A DNA stretch of 36,440 bases from Chitinophagaceae bacterium (GCA_028288595.1 JAQBNK010000172.1:1-36440), one strand, 5' to 3'. Shown: positions 15,979 through 26,900, counted from the stretch's first letter. The notes: generated from the sequence alone by a model not told the origin. Program-made: numbers and translations.

Positions 15979-18051
15979 TTAATGCGGAGGATTCACATCG
16001 CTGCTAAAAGGTGGAACACCTTCACTTATTGTTCCATCCTGGGGATGAGCTTTATGTTCTTCTTCATCCACTTCTATATCCAAAGTTTTCTTTTCTTCAT
16101 AAGGTCTTTTACCTATCAGCGTTTCTACATCACTCTGGAACAACACCTCTTTTTCCAGCAGCTCTTTTGCTAATATTTCTACCTGCTGTTTTTTTGTGGT
16201 CAGCAATTCCAGCGTTCTTACATAAGCCACATCGATCAGCTTTCTTACTTCCTCATCTATTATTTTTCCCGTTTCTTCACTGTAAGGTTTAGTGAACATA
16301 TTCTCCTGCTGCGGATCGTAAAAACTAATGTTCCCCACTTTCTCATTCATTCCATAAACAGTAATCATGGAGTACGCCATCTTAGTGATCTGTTGCAAAT
16401 CATTCGAAGCACCGGTAGAAATCTTTCCGAAAAAAATCTGTTCAGCAGCTCTTCCACCCAAGGTCATACATATCTGGTCGTTCAATTGGTCTGTGTTATA
16501 CAGGTACTGCTCTTTGGGTGTATACTGCGCATATCCTAATGCCGCACTGCCGCGTGGAACAATAGTAACTTTTAACAGCGGGTAAGCATGTTCAAGGAAC
16601 CAACCGCAAATTGCGTGGCCGGCTTCATGATAAGCAATGATCTCTTTTTCTTCGGGTGATATGATCTTGTTCTTTTTTTCCAATCCGCCAATTACACGAT
16701 CAATCGCATCCTGGAAATCACTCATATCTACTGCATCCTTTCCTTTTCTTGCAGCGATCAATGCTGCCTCGTTACACACGTTGGCGATATCGGCACCTGC
16801 GAAACCAGGTGTTTGTTCCGCGAGTTTATGAACATCGAGTGTTTGTGAAACCTTAATTGGTTTCAGGTGTACTTTAAGAATCGCTTCACGGCCTTTAACA
16901 TCAGGGCGGTCAATAGAAATCTGCCGGTCAAAACGGCCTGGTCTTAATAAGGCTGTATCCAATACATCGGGCCTGTTAGTTGCCGCAAGAATGATGATAC
17001 CGCTATCAGTTCCAAATCCATCCATTTCAACCAGTAACTGGTTTAATGTATTTTCTCTTTCATCGTTGCTCACCATGGCATTGCGGCCACGGGCACGACC
17101 AATTGCATCTATCTCATCTATGAAAATGATACATGGCGCTTTTTCTCTTGCCTGTTTAAACAGATCACGAACACGGCTTGCACCAACACCTACAAAAAGT
17201 TCAACAAAATCAGACCCGCTCATGCTAAAGAAAGGAACCTGCGCCTCACCAGCCATTGCTTTTGCCAGCAAAGTTTTACCCGTACCTGGGGGTCCTACCA
17301 GCAAAGCACCCTTGGGTATCTTACCCCCAAGTGCAGTATATTTTTTTGGATTTTTCAGGAAGTCAACAATTTCCATCACCTCTACTTTTGCTTCGTCCAA
17401 TCCTGCAACATCAGCAAAAGTGATGTTTACTCTTGTGCCCTTATCAAATAGTGTAGCTCTTGATTTACCGATATTGAAAATTCCGCCGGGGCCACCACCA
17501 CCTGAAGGACCACCCACTTTTCTCATAAGTAAAACCCAAAGGCCGATAAATAATAATATAGTGATGAGGGTATTTAATATCGGTCCGAACCACTCACCCT
17601 CGGTTACAGATTTGGTCTGAACTTCCTGGAGATTATGTGTTTTATAAAACTCACCCAGCCTGTTTTCAAAACTTTCCCAGGTGTTAATATTAAACTCGAA
17701 CTGGGGACCTTTACTTGGGTCAGATGCTTTTTTTTGAAAGCGCTCGGCATAATAAGATTTGCTGAGGCTGTCTTTTTTGATATATATCCTTACGATCTTT
17801 TTATTGGTAACATAATCCAGGTGATCCACATCACCCTGAACAAGCATTCTTTCTTTAAAATCCTGTTCAGTGGTTGGCAGGGCCTCAGGATTAAAACTTA
17901 AAAAATTATAGCCGATCAGCACGATGGCGATCATAGCATAGATCCAGTATATGCTAAACCTTGGTGTTTTCTTCGGTCCCTTTTCATCATCCCCGCTTCC
18001 TGCTCCTCTCTTCATAAAACTTGGTCGCGATTTTTTATCTTCCTGTGACAT
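15979..18051 (-). CDS. ftsH: ATP-dependent zinc metalloprotease FtsH
   Basis: FtsH extracts and degrades membrane proteins and some soluble regulators as a hexamer. The 690 residues show a basic cytoplasmic N-terminus, TM1 at about 33-52, a periplasmic domain, and TM2 at about 156-176. The AAA module has Walker A GPPGTGKT at 253-260, Walker B IIFIDEID at 308-315 and the second region of homology near 354-371. The M41 zinc site is HEAGH at 475-479. A glycine-rich linker ([11 protein letters not shown], 180-190) follows TM2. The Asp/Glu-rich C-tail ends in ...SDVNPPH. It lies 38 bases after rsfS. Confidence 0.98.
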   Translation of the reverse strand: MSQEDKKSRPSFMKRGAGSGDDEKGPKKTPRFSIYWIYAMIAIVLIGYNFLSFNPEALPTTEQDFKERMLVQGDVDHLDYVTNKKIVRIYIKKDSLSKSYYAERFQKKASDPSKGPQFEFNINTWESFENRLGEFYKTHNLQEVQTKSVTEGEWFGPILNTLITILLFIGLWVLLMRKVGGPSGGGGPGGIFNIGKSRATLFDKGTRVNITFADVAGLDEAKVEVMEIVDFLKNPKKYTALGGKIPKGALLVGPPGTGKTLLAKAMAGEAQVPFFSMSGSDFVELFVGVGASRVRDLFKQAREKAPCIIFIDEIDAIGRARGRNAMVSNDERENTLNQLLVEMDGFGTDSGIIILAATNRPDVLDTALLRPGRFDRQISIDRPDVKGREAILKVHLKPIKVSQTLDVHKLAEQTPGFAGADIANVCNEAALIAARKGKDAVDMSDFQDAIDRVIGGLEKKNKIISPEEKEIIAYHEAGHAICGWFLEHAYPLLKVTIVPRGSAALGYAQYTPKEQYLYNTDQLNDQICMTLGGRAAEQIFFGKISTGASNDLQQITKMAYSMITVYGMNEKVGNISFYDPQQENMFTKPYSEETGKIIDEEVRKLIDVAYVRTLELLTTKKQQVEILAKELLEKEVLFQSDVETLIGKRPYEEKKTLDIEVDEEEHKAHPQDGTISEGVPPFSSDVNPPH

Positions 18052-18089
18052 ACTCTTTTTTGATCTGATTAATAATGGAAATTAAATGA

Positions 18090-18509
18090 TTATGCGTTAG
18101 CATCGTTGTGTTCTGTCAGAACTGCATCGCTCCACATTTCTTCCAGTTTATAAAATTTGCGGATATCTGGGAGCATAACATGTACTACCACATTCACATA
18201 ATCTATCAGCACCCATTGCAAAGCCTGGTGACCTTCATGTTTATATGGATTTTCGCCGCACTCTTCTCTCACTTTATCTTCCACCGCATCACTGATTGCT
18301 TTTACCTGGGTAGTGCTACCTGCCTCACAGAGGACAAAAAAATCAGTCACTGCTTCATCGATCTTGCGAAGGTCTAACGAAACAATCTTTTCTCCTTTTT
18401 TATCCTGGATGGCCTTGATAATTGCTTTAAAGATTTTTGAATTACGGGTAAGCCTGTTATGGGTGTTTTTTTTACGGGAGTTCAAAACAGATAATGGTGT
18501 CAAACACAT
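18090..18509 (-). CDS. rsfS: Ribosomal silencing factor RsfS
   Basis: RsfS (YbeB/Iojap) binds ribosomal protein uL14 on the large subunit and blocks subunit joining when nutrients run low. The product is about 139 residues and has the family core: KGEKIVSLDLRKIDEAVTDFFVLCEAGS, then EGHQALQWVLIDYVNVVVHVM. It ends in an acidic tail of ordinary type. I chose the ATG at 18509; a TTG one codon upstream is also in frame. The gene heads the rsfS-ftsH-LUD-lpxH operon and is divergent from birA across about 100 bases. Confidence 0.94.
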   Translation of the reverse strand: MCLTPLSVLNSRKKNTHNRLTRNSKIFKAIIKAIQDKKGEKIVSLDLRKIDEAVTDFFVLCEAGSTTQVKAISDAVEDKVREECGENPYKHEGHQALQWVLIDYVNVVVHVMLPDIRKFYKLEEMWSDAVLTEHNDANA

Positions 18510-18609
18510 CAAAATTTAAAAATGAATAAATGTTACAAGCCTGAATAAAGACTCAACAACTCTCTGCATTTGTCTCTCTTCATTAACTTCGTTCAAAAAT
18601 AGGAATTCT

Positions 18610-19365
18610 TTGCATCCATCTGCCTTTCAATCCACTATTGGTGAACCTTTTATAGAAATTGCAACAATTGAAAGCACCAACAACTATGCCATGGCACAGG
18701 TGCAAAATGATGCTGCAACACATGGTACTGCATGGTTTGCGCACATGCAAACAAACGGCAGAGGACAGCGGGGGAAGGCTTGGGAAACGGAAGCCCGACA
18801 AAATATTATCCTCTCTATATTGCTTGATACGAGCACATTCGATCTTGGCCGTTCGTTTGAAATTAGTATTGCCATCGCCGTTGCCGCACACCAATTATTT
18901 TCAAGTTATGCAGGTGATGAAACCAAAATAAAATGGCCCAATGATATTTATTGGCGTGACAGAAAGGCAGGGGGCATTTTAATAGACAATATTGTACGTG
19001 GCACTAAATGGCAGTGGTCTGTGACAGGCATTGGAATGAACATTAACCAGGCGGTATTCAATGATGCCATTATGAATGCCGTATCACTTAAACAGATCAC
19101 AGGCAAGACGCATGATCGTGTAGCGCTGGCCAAACAACTTTGCGAAAAAATTCAAACACAGTATGAATTGATTCTTGCAGGAAAGTTTAAAGAAATACTT
19201 GATGTATATAATTCAGTTCTATTTATGAGGGGAGCTGAAGTACGGTTTAAAAAAGGCAACCAGGCTTTCACTGCAATAGTTGATAAAGTAAATCAATGGA
19301 ACCAGCTAGAAATAAGCAATGGTCCGCAGGATCATTTTGATTTTGGAGAGGTTGAATGGGTGTGA
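18610..19365 (+). CDS. birA: Biotin-[acetyl-CoA carboxylase] ligase
   Basis: This enzyme forms biotinyl-AMP and attaches biotin to the carrier lysine of acetyl-CoA carboxylase and related enzymes. The 251-residue protein has the biotin-AMP loop GRGQRG (50-55), the KWPND motif starting at 108, and KAGGILID. There is no N-terminal helix-turn-helix, so it is the monofunctional type and does not repress biotin genes. The longest frame begins at a TTG (18610) that overlaps a promoter-like TTCTTTG. Homologues often start close to GEPFIE, so the true start may be a little further in. Confidence 0.92.
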   Translation: MHPSAFQSTIGEPFIEIATIESTNNYAMAQVQNDAATHGTAWFAHMQTNGRGQRGKAWETEARQNIILSILLDTSTFDLGRSFEISIAIAVAAHQLFSSYAGDETKIKWPNDIYWRDRKAGGILIDNIVRGTKWQWSVTGIGMNINQAVFNDAIMNAVSLKQITGKTHDRVALAKQLCEKIQTQYELILAGKFKEILDVYNSVLFMRGAEVRFKKGNQAFTAIVDKVNQWNQLEISNGPQDHFDFGEVEWV

Positions 19366-19370
19366 TTTAA

Positions 19371-19394
19371 CACATAGGCACATAGAAACATAGG
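19371..19394 (+). repeat. Short ACATAGG tandem repeat
   Basis: CACATAGG, CACATAG and AAACATAGG follow one another directly after the birA stop. A related imperfect element lies downstream of recO (28222-28268). It may be a member of a dispersed Bacteroidetes intergenic repeat; no function is visible. Confidence 0.4.
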
Positions 19395-19427
19395 CGTTTC
19401 TTGTAATAACTTTATCATTCTCTGTTT

Positions 19428-19757
19428 CTAGCTGGTAAACTCAAATAGTTCTATACATCCTGTATTTCTCTCATTATCTCTCGCCTCTTTTTCCAGCCGG
19501 TTATTCTCATAACCATTCTTTAAAAATTCGATAAAATAAATAATCAAAAACTTCAGCATTCCATATTGCTGGTATTGCTGAACATGTTTCAATTCATGAC
19601 ATACCCATGTTTGATTTGATAAAAATTCCTGCCTCGTTGTTTTCCATAAATGAATTGTTGAGCCGGTTACTAACGCCATTTTTTTAGATCGCAAAAAAAC
19701 TGCTCCCATAAAAGCAAATAATGAATTCTCTTTTATTTTTACTTTTATTCGCCCCAC
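19428..19757 (-). CDS. Small HExxH protein, putative metallopeptidase
   Basis: The 109-residue protein has the zinc-binding motif H54-E-L-K-H58 (VCHELKHVQQYQQYG). A hydrophobic stretch, FLIIYFIEFL, follows, then RLEKEARDNE, where a Glu 20-30 residues on could be the third ligand. This layout resembles the short HExxHVxQ proteins grouped near DUF4157, but I cannot assign it firmly. It begins with GTG inside the last codons of bcp (13-base overlap), so the two are translationally linked. There is no signal peptide. Proteolysis is inferred only from the motif. Confidence 0.65.
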   Translation of the reverse strand: MGRIKVKIKENSLFAFMGAVFLRSKKMALVTGSTIHLWKTTRQEFLSNQTWVCHELKHVQQYQQYGMLKFLIIYFIEFLKNGYENNRLEKEARDNERNTGCIELFEFTS

Positions 19758-20203
19758 AACGCTAAGATTTCTTCTGTATGATTTTTACTTTTAGGTTTAT
19801 CGATAATATGCTCGATAACACCTTTTTCATTAATTAAAAAAGTAGTTCGTATCGTTCCCATAAATTCTCTCCCCATAAATTTTTTTAATTGCCAAACGCC
19901 ATACTTGTTAATAATCATTCTTTCTTCATCAGCTACCAGGGGAAATGGAAGTGAATATTTTTTTTCAAATTTCTTATGACTTTTTACGCTGTCTTCGCTT
20001 ACCCCTACAACTGCATAACCTTGTTTCGCTAACGCACCATAATTGTCTCTCAGGTTACATGCTTGCGTAGTGCAGGTTGGCGTATCATCATGCGGGTAGA
20101 AATAAAGCACTACCTTCCTGCCTTTAAAATCAGAAAGAGAAATGTTGTTTCCGTTTTGATCAACTCCTGAAAATGCCGGCGCTTTATTTCCTTCTTTTAA
20201 CAC
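19745..20203 (-). CDS. bcp: Thioredoxin-dependent peroxiredoxin (Bcp/PrxQ type)
   Basis: Bcp reduces hydrogen peroxide and organic peroxides with thioredoxin. The 152-residue protein has peroxidatic Cys44 and resolving Cys49 in DDTPTCTTQACNLRD, the spacing of atypical 2-Cys PrxQ enzymes. It also has the FPLVADEE block and a GTIRTTFLI strand. Length and motifs are complete. The GTG start at 20203 lies 20 bases inside the 3' end of the M23 peptidase gene, and its own 3' end overlaps the HExxH gene, so the three form one translationally coupled unit. Confidence 0.95.
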   Translation of the reverse strand: MLKEGNKAPAFSGVDQNGNNISLSDFKGRKVVLYFYPHDDTPTCTTQACNLRDNYGALAKQGYAVVGVSEDSVKSHKKFEKKYSLPFPLVADEERMIINKYGVWQLKKFMGREFMGTIRTTFLINEKGVIEHIIDKPKSKNHTEEILALWGE

Positions 20204-21983
20204 TGTTATGTTTTTTTGTTTTAGGCACGATTCTTTTCTTGCCTGTTTTTTTTAGAGCTGTATTAATTACCCTGTCCGATTTACTTACGTCATAAATTAT
20301 TTCTTTTTTATTACCTGCCACATCTTCTGCAGTTAATTTAAGCTGGCTGCGTCCGCCGGGAAAATGTTCATCCATTTTATAAATAAATTCATCGCCCCTT
20401 CGGGCAAATAACAACCAGTTACCATCCACTTCTGCCCTGAAGCTTTTTATTGTTTCAAGGTTATCATCACATCTAACCCTGATGATGGAATTATTACCAA
20501 ATACTGTATTGCTTTTCCAGCCTAACGGTTTTATTACAGGCGCCACATTATCTTCAACCAGTTTAATCACACCAAAATTTCTAAACTGCCCTTCCATCCA
20601 ATTGCCTGTCCACTTTCCTTTTACAACACCAGTATATTTATATCCTTTTAAAAACATCACAACTTTATCCCGGTTAACTTTTGCGTCTTCATTTAATTTC
20701 AAACTCGCAGTATAAAAATTATGAACCGGGATGTTGATTGAACCCACCTGGGCATTTGTTGAAATATCTCCTGCAGTTTCCATAATTCGAAATGGAACAA
20801 CATCATACAATGCATTTGAATTCATCATCATTTTTACATTGCCGGTTTCAAAATGATTTTCTTTATTGGGATTGAAAGGAATACGATCCGCAGTAAACAT
20901 CATCGATTCATCATTAGATTTATTATATTGGATCAGCAGGTTCACATGCGTTACATTTCCTGCGGCGTCCGTCAACACGATCCTGATATTATGCAACTGC
21001 TCATCACTAATATTCAAAGTTCCATCCGGCTCATTCAAAAAAGCCTGCAAATGATTTCCGGGCAACCTGAATAAATATTGTATTCCACTACCTCTTTCAG
21101 TAAAAGTTTTATAATCAATTCCTGCATTCACATAGCGTGTTTCATCGTAAGAAATACGATCAAGCGCAAATTTGCCGGCCAGTTTTTCATCCATATATAC
21201 TTCCCCTTTGTATACACCAAAATAGAAACCAGAACTATTCGTTTTGTCCTGCGCTTTCATTGCAAAACTGATTTTGGGAGAAGAAACTTTTATCACGCCA
21301 TTAGAACTGTAATCGCTGCCCGACTTTTTTAGGGAGATGGCTTTAGGGCCCGCATCATAAACAGAGTATCGCCTGTCATACCAGTAAAGGCCAGACAATG
21401 CTGGCGGAATATTATCAGGAACATCAATTCCTAAAAGCAAAGGATTAAGATTTGTCTCCGTTTTTGTATCGCGTATTTCAAAATGCAGATGCGGCCCTGC
21501 AGATGCACCGGTATTACCGCTAAAAGCAATAAACTGTCCTTTTCTTACAGGAAATCTTCCGGCCGGTAATTTAAAATCCTGCTCCCATTTTTCTTCTTTG
21601 TATTGTTTAGTTTTTACATATTCAGCAAGCTGGGGATAATACGAATTCAAATGCGCATATAAAGTAGTGTATCCATTCGGATGGGTGATATAAATCGCAT
21701 TTCCAAAACCACCCGCTTCAATACTGATACGGCTCACATAACCATCAGCCGCGGCAACAACAGGCAGGTTTTCCCGCTGGGCAGTTCTGATATCCAAACC
21801 CATATGATAATGATTGGGCCTGATCTCCCCGAAATTGGCACTCAGCGATAAAGGAATTTCCAGTGGTGACCCAAAGCCGGCATCCTGCCTTTTCAGTTCG
21901 CCATTATTTTGTTTCATTTCCTGGGCAAACAGAGCTTGAACTATAAACCAGCATGCTGCGATGAGGACGACTCTTACTATCAT
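20184..21983 (-). CDS. Secreted M23 metallopeptidase (LytM type)
   Basis: The protein has a signal peptide (MIVRVVLIAACWFIVQALFAQ) and, early in the chain, a full M23 domain. Zinc ligands are in HYHMGLD (HxxxD) and GPHLHFEI (HxH), separated by a GNTGASAG loop. M23 peptidases cut peptide cross-links in peptidoglycan, or serve as regulators if inactive; here all ligands are present. About 400 residues of beta-rich C-terminal domain follow, then a very basic tail (KKTGKKRIVPKTKKHNSVKRRK region). I prefer the ATG at 21983; a TTG at 22025 would add 14 residues before the signal peptide. Confidence 0.9.
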   Translation of the reverse strand: MIVRVVLIAACWFIVQALFAQEMKQNNGELKRQDAGFGSPLEIPLSLSANFGEIRPNHYHMGLDIRTAQRENLPVVAAADGYVSRISIEAGGFGNAIYITHPNGYTTLYAHLNSYYPQLAEYVKTKQYKEEKWEQDFKLPAGRFPVRKGQFIAFSGNTGASAGPHLHFEIRDTKTETNLNPLLLGIDVPDNIPPALSGLYWYDRRYSVYDAGPKAISLKKSGSDYSSNGVIKVSSPKISFAMKAQDKTNSSGFYFGVYKGEVYMDEKLAGKFALDRISYDETRYVNAGIDYKTFTERGSGIQYLFRLPGNHLQAFLNEPDGTLNISDEQLHNIRIVLTDAAGNVTHVNLLIQYNKSNDESMMFTADRIPFNPNKENHFETGNVKMMMNSNALYDVVPFRIMETAGDISTNAQVGSINIPVHNFYTASLKLNEDAKVNRDKVVMFLKGYKYTGVVKGKWTGNWMEGQFRNFGVIKLVEDNVAPVIKPLGWKSNTVFGNNSIIRVRCDDNLETIKSFRAEVDGNWLLFARRGDEFIYKMDEHFPGGRSQLKLTAEDVAGNKKEIIYDVSKSDRVINTALKKTGKKRIVPKTKKHNSVKRRK

Positions 21984-22034
21984 TTTTGGATTTGCTTTCA
22001 GAAAAAAATAAATCGGTCTTTTCAATTGCTATGT

Positions 22035-22042
22035 TACTTTTG
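22035..22042 (+). promoter_or_regulatory. carB -7 promoter element
   Basis: TACTTTTG is an exact TAnnTTTG, 70 bases before the carB ATG in the divergent gap with the M23 gene. It also lies just upstream of the longest possible M23 start, on the opposite strand. Confidence 0.4.
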
Positions 22043-22112
22043 CGCAATTTACCTGCCCATTATCATACTTGCAAAAGCAGTGTAATATTTAGTCACAGGA
22101 ATTACAACTATT

Positions 22113-23759
22113 ATGCCCAGAGACCATTCAATAAAATCAGTGCTGATCATCGGTTCAGGACCCATCGTTATCGGCCAGGCATGTGAGTTTGATTACGCCG
22201 GAACGCAGGCTGCCAGAAGTTTGCGTGAAGAAGGAATTGAAGTAATCCTTATTAACAGTAATCCCGCCACCATCATGACAGACCCGATGATGGCAGACAA
22301 AGTTTACCTCCTGCCATTAAATGCAGAAAGTATTGAACAAATACTGGAAGAAAATAAGATTGATGCAGTGCTTCCAACAATGGGTGGACAGACTGCACTT
22401 AACCTCGCTAAAGAATCTGAGGAACTTGGCCTCTGGGAAAAATATAATGTAAGGCTGATCGGTGTAGATATTAAGGCGATCGATAAAGCAGAGGACAGAG
22501 AAAAATTTCGCCAGTGGATGTTACAAATGGGTGTACCCGTTGCTCCTGCAAAAACCGCAAATAGTTTCCTGGAAGGAAAAGAGTTTGCACAGGAGATCGG
22601 CTTTCCATTAGTGATCCGTCCTTCTTTTACTTTGGGCGGAACCGGTGGCGGATTTGTTCATTCAAAAGATGAACTTGATGAAGCACTGAACCGTGGCTTA
22701 ACCGCATCTCCTATTCATGAAGTCCTTGTTGAAAAAGCAGTGCTTGGATGGAAAGAATTCGAGCTCGAACTTTTACGGGACGCTAATGATAACGTTGTTA
22801 TTATTTGTACTGTTGAAAATTTTGACCCGATGGGAATTCATACCGGCGACTCCATTACCGTTGCGCCTGCTATGACACTGAGTGACACTGCGTTTCAGCT
22901 GATGCGTAATACCGCTATCCGCATGATGCGAGACCTCGGCAATTTTGCAGGTGGTTGTAATGTTCAGTTCTCACTGAATCCTGAAACTGAAGAAATTATT
23001 GCGATTGAAATTAACCCGAGAGTAAGCCGATCTTCTGCACTTGCATCAAAAGCAACAGGCTATCCTATCGCTAAAATTGCTGCTAAGCTTGCTATCGGGT
23101 ATTCTTTGGATGAATTAAAAAACCAGATTACAAAAACTACATCAGCCTATTTTGAACCGGCGCTTGATTATGTGATCGTAAAGATCCCCCGCTGGAATTT
23201 CGATAAGTTCAAAGGCGCTAATGATACACTCGGGCTGCAAATGAAAAGTGTGGGTGAAGTAATGGCAATCGGCAGAAGTTTTACCGAAGCCATTCAGAAG
23301 GCCTGCCAGAGTTTAGAAAATGAAGCTGTTGGTTTGGGATATTATGGCAAAAGTTTAATGCATACCGATGATCTCATTGAGTATATAAAAATTCCGAAAT
23401 GGGATCGCATCTTCCGCATCAAAGACGCCTTGATGCAGGGAGTAACCGTTAAAACAATTGTACAGGCGACACACATAGACCGCTGGTTCATTTACCAGAT
23501 CCTCGAGATCTGCAACATTGAAAAAGAGATCGCAAAATATTCACTGGATTCTATGCCGCTTGAACTACTGAAAGAAGCAAAAAGAAATGGTTTCAGCGAC
23601 GAACAAATTTCCCGCATTCTAAAAAATACCTGCACCGAAGATGAGGTATATGAAAAAAGAAAAGCAGCCGGTATTACAAGAGTGTATAAAATGGTGGATA
23701 CCTGCAGCGCCGAGTTCGAAGCGAAAACACCGTATTTCTACAGCACTTTTGAGTGTTAA
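22113..23759 (+). CDS. carB: Carbamoyl-phosphate synthase large chain, N-terminal half only
   Basis: The 548 residues correspond to the first half of CarB: the carboxyphosphate-forming ATP-grasp domain and the oligomerisation domain. Recognisable blocks are [52 protein letters not shown] and the hinge [20 protein letters not shown]. The frame stops at YFYSTFEC, exactly where a normal CarB (about 940-1070 residues) runs through a linker into the carbamate-phosphorylating half. The second half is not found after it. Either the gene is split, with the C-half elsewhere, or it is a truncated copy. The first-half motifs are intact and the reading frame undisturbed, so it does not look like old decay. 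Confidence 0.88.
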   Translation: MPRDHSIKSVLIIGSGPIVIGQACEFDYAGTQAARSLREEGIEVILINSNPATIMTDPMMADKVYLLPLNAESIEQILEENKIDAVLPTMGGQTALNLAKESEELGLWEKYNVRLIGVDIKAIDKAEDREKFRQWMLQMGVPVAPAKTANSFLEGKEFAQEIGFPLVIRPSFTLGGTGGGFVHSKDELDEALNRGLTASPIHEVLVEKAVLGWKEFELELLRDANDNVVIICTVENFDPMGIHTGDSITVAPAMTLSDTAFQLMRNTAIRMMRDLGNFAGGCNVQFSLNPETEEIIAIEINPRVSRSSALASKATGYPIAKIAAKLAIGYSLDELKNQITKTTSAYFEPALDYVIVKIPRWNFDKFKGANDTLGLQMKSVGEVMAIGRSFTEAIQKACQSLENEAVGLGYYGKSLMHTDDLIEYIKIPKWDRIFRIKDALMQGVTVKTIVQATHIDRWFIYQILEICNIEKEIAKYSLDSMPLELLKEAKRNGFSDEQISRILKNTCTEDEVYEKRKAAGITRVYKMVDTCSAEFEAKTPYFYSTFEC

Positions 23760-23868
23760 GTGAAGAATTTGAGCCGGGCCCTGGTATTTCAATTTAGCTT
23801 CAATGGCGTCGCACGCTTGTACCTCATATTATTATTCAGCTTTTCCTCTCATTTAAAAATCCAAAGTA

Positions 23869-23909
23869 ATTGCGCCAGCAAAATGTTAATCACCTTAACA
23901 TTGCGCTAA
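23869..23909. promoter_or_regulatory. Dyad symmetry between carB half and the GH18-NodB-GT2 gene
   Basis: AATGTTAA (23882-23889) and TTAACATT (23895-23902) are perfect arms around TCACC. Outside them ATTGCGC (23869-23875) is mirrored by GCGCTAAT (23903-23910). This could be a protein-binding dyad or a weak terminator for the carB fragment. No T-run follows. Confidence 0.45.
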
Positions 23910-23982
23910 TCTTAAGCCCCTTATAATCCAGCTTTTATAAAACTTTTGCATCTTAGATTGTAGCTTGCAATCCCTTACGATT

Positions 23983-26900
23983 ATGCAGCCCGGATCAGCC
24001 CAAATATTTCAGACAAAAAATAAAACCCGCTGGAAAAGAGTAAAGTGGAGTACCCGCTTTATTATCATTCTGTTGTTTTGTTCCATCCCGGTATTCATCA
24101 TTTCAATGAGAGACCTTTTCATGCCTGTAATTCCCAACCTGGAAATTGCCCAGAGCATGAAAACCGCTTTAACTGCAGAACAAGCCCTGGCAAAAGAAAC
24201 ACCACTCAGTAAAAAATATAAGGGCTTCCGAAAATTCATCGATCTGCAATGGTCGGCTAAAAAAGGTCTCAGCCAGGATATCTTCCAAAGAAAAAAAAAT
24301 AAAAGCAAACCGATTTTCAACGATTCTACCGGTGTGCGGGCAGCGTTTTATGTTGACTGGGACCCGCAATCTTTTTATTCGCTCCGCGGAAATATCGACA
24401 AACTTAATCTGGTAATTCCTGAATGGTTTTTTCTCGATCCGAAAACAGATACCCTAATAACAAAAATAGATGGAGCTGCTCTTCGTCTAATAAAAAAGGC
24501 GGGGGTAAAGATCACACCCTTGCTTACTAATAATATTAACCAGTCCTTCAATGGTGATGTTGTGCACCGCATTTTACATAGTCCCGCAAAAAAACAGCGG
24601 CTCATTCGTGACATCGAAAAAGTTTTGCTAGAAAATAAATTCGAGGGAATTAATATTGACTTTGAAGAACTGCCGGAGAAAACAAACGAGCCGCTCACTC
24701 AATTTCAAAAAGAATTATATACACAACTGCACCAGCACGGTCTCCTTGTAACCCAGGAGGTTTCCCCTTTTAACCAGGACTATGACTATGCTGCGCTTTC
24801 AAAATATAATGACCTGGTTTTTCTCATGGCGTATGACGAGCATTCACCCGATACACGCCCGGGTACGATCAGCGGGCAAAGATGGATAGAAGCCGCGGTG
24901 GATGAGCTGGCTAAACAAGTTTCATTTAACAAGATTGTTTTAAACATGGCAGGCTATGGTTACGACTGGTCCAAAGACAGTGTTCAAACGGTAACATACG
25001 CCCAGGCACTTGTACATGCAAGTGATAATAATGCGAAGGTTGATTTTGATAACGATACTTACAATGTAAAATATACTTATACGGATGCACAAAATAATCC
25101 TCACCAGGTTTATTTAGCCGACGCGGCTACCAATTTTAATACCATGCGTTTTGCAACCGAGTATGGTCTTGCCGGTACTGCACTCTGGAGATTAGGAAGT
25201 GAAGACAGCAGGCTCTGGAGTTTTTATAATAAACCTATGTCTATTGCTGCATTACAGCATTTGGATTTTTCTGCACTCGAAAAATTGCAAAGTAAAAATC
25301 CTGTCGACTATATTGGTGAAGGTGAAGTACTTGATGTAATTGCCACGCCGCGGCCGGGGCACATTCAACCGGAACTGGATACCAGTCTTATGCTGATCAG
25401 TGAAGAGAATTATGACTCTCTTCCTTCCCAGTTTGTTGTAAGGAAATGGGGTAAAGCAGATAATAAACTGGTGCTCACGTTCGATGATGGCCCCGATCCT
25501 TTATACACCAAACAGATATTAGATACATTAGCAAAATATCATGTTCCGGGATCTTTTTTTGTCGTTGGCATAATGGCGGAAAACAATATTCCGCTTGTAA
25601 AGAGAATTTACAGGGAAGGGCATGAAATAGGCAATCACACGTTCACCCATCCCAATATGGCGGAGGTGGGAATAAAACGTGCCTATATAGAAATGGACGC
25701 CACACGTTTGCTCATCGAATGTATTACCGGTCATAGCACCATCATGTTCAGACCACCATTTAATGCGGATAGCGAACCTGAAAGCATGCAGGAATTAATA
25801 CCTGTTTCTCTCAGCCGTAATAAAAATTATTTAATGGTGGGCGAAAGCATCGACCCTGAAGACTGGGAAGCAGGTGAGATAGAGAACTTCAATGCTGATA
25901 CCGTTTTTAACCGTGTTGTGCGATATCATGAGGCTACAGATGGCAATATCATTTTGTTGCATGATGCAGGTGGCGACAGAAGTGCAACAGTAGAGGCAGT
26001 ACCTAAGATCATCAAATATTTTGAGGCACGTGGTTATACATTTACTACAGTGGCAGATCTGCTCGGAAAGAAAAGAGAAGATCTTATGCCCCCGGTACCG
26101 AGAGATAGCGGCTATTATATTATACAGGTTGATTTCGTTCTTGCTGAAATAGGATATTATTTGGGGAACATTCTTTATTCCATTTTTATCACCTTCCTTA
26201 TTCTTGGCGCCTTAAGATTAATGATCGTTGCCGTCTTTGCATATCGTCAAAGAAAAAAAGAAAAGACCCATCATTTAGATGATTTATATGGCCTGCCACT
26301 GGTAAGCATCATTGTGCCCGCATATAATGAAGAGGTAAATGCGGTAAGCTCCATTCAAAATTTACTGCAGTGTGATTATAAAAACTTTGAGATCATTTTT
26401 ATTGATGACGGAAGTACTGATGATACATTTAAAAAAGTCTCAGCCGCTTTTAATGATCATTCCCATGTAAAAGTGTTTACCAAACCAAATGGCGGCAAGG
26501 CCTCCGCTTTAAATTACGGGATCGCACAATCGCATGCAGATTTTGTGATCTGTATAGACGCCGATACTAAACTTAAAACTGATGCTGTTCGTTTAATGGT
26601 CAAACATTTTAACGATGAAAATGTGGGCGCTGTAGCAGGAACAGTTAAAGTAGGTAATGAAGTGAACCTGCTAACAAGATGGCAAAGTATTGAGTATACA
26701 ACAAGTCAGAACTTTGACCGGAAAGCCTTTGTCTATGTGAATGCAATTACGGTTGTGCCCGGAGCAATCGGTGCATTCAGGAAGGACGCTATGATGCTGG
26801 CTGGTGGATTTACAACAGATACCCTGGCCGAGGATTGCGACCTTACCATCAGGATACTTCATGAAGGATACCGAATTGCAAATGAACCCGCCGCAATTGC

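Noticed and set aside
16991-17620. A 209-residue open frame on the plus strand opposite ftsH
   Set aside because: It mirrors the AAA domain of ftsH on the other strand, is rich in Pro and Ser, and has no motif of its own. It is a shadow of a certain gene.
23760-23909. A 49-codon GTG frame directly after the carB stop
   Set aside because: It would encode a Ser/Leu-rich peptide without motif, runs through the dyad, and is best explained as repeat-like intergenic DNA.
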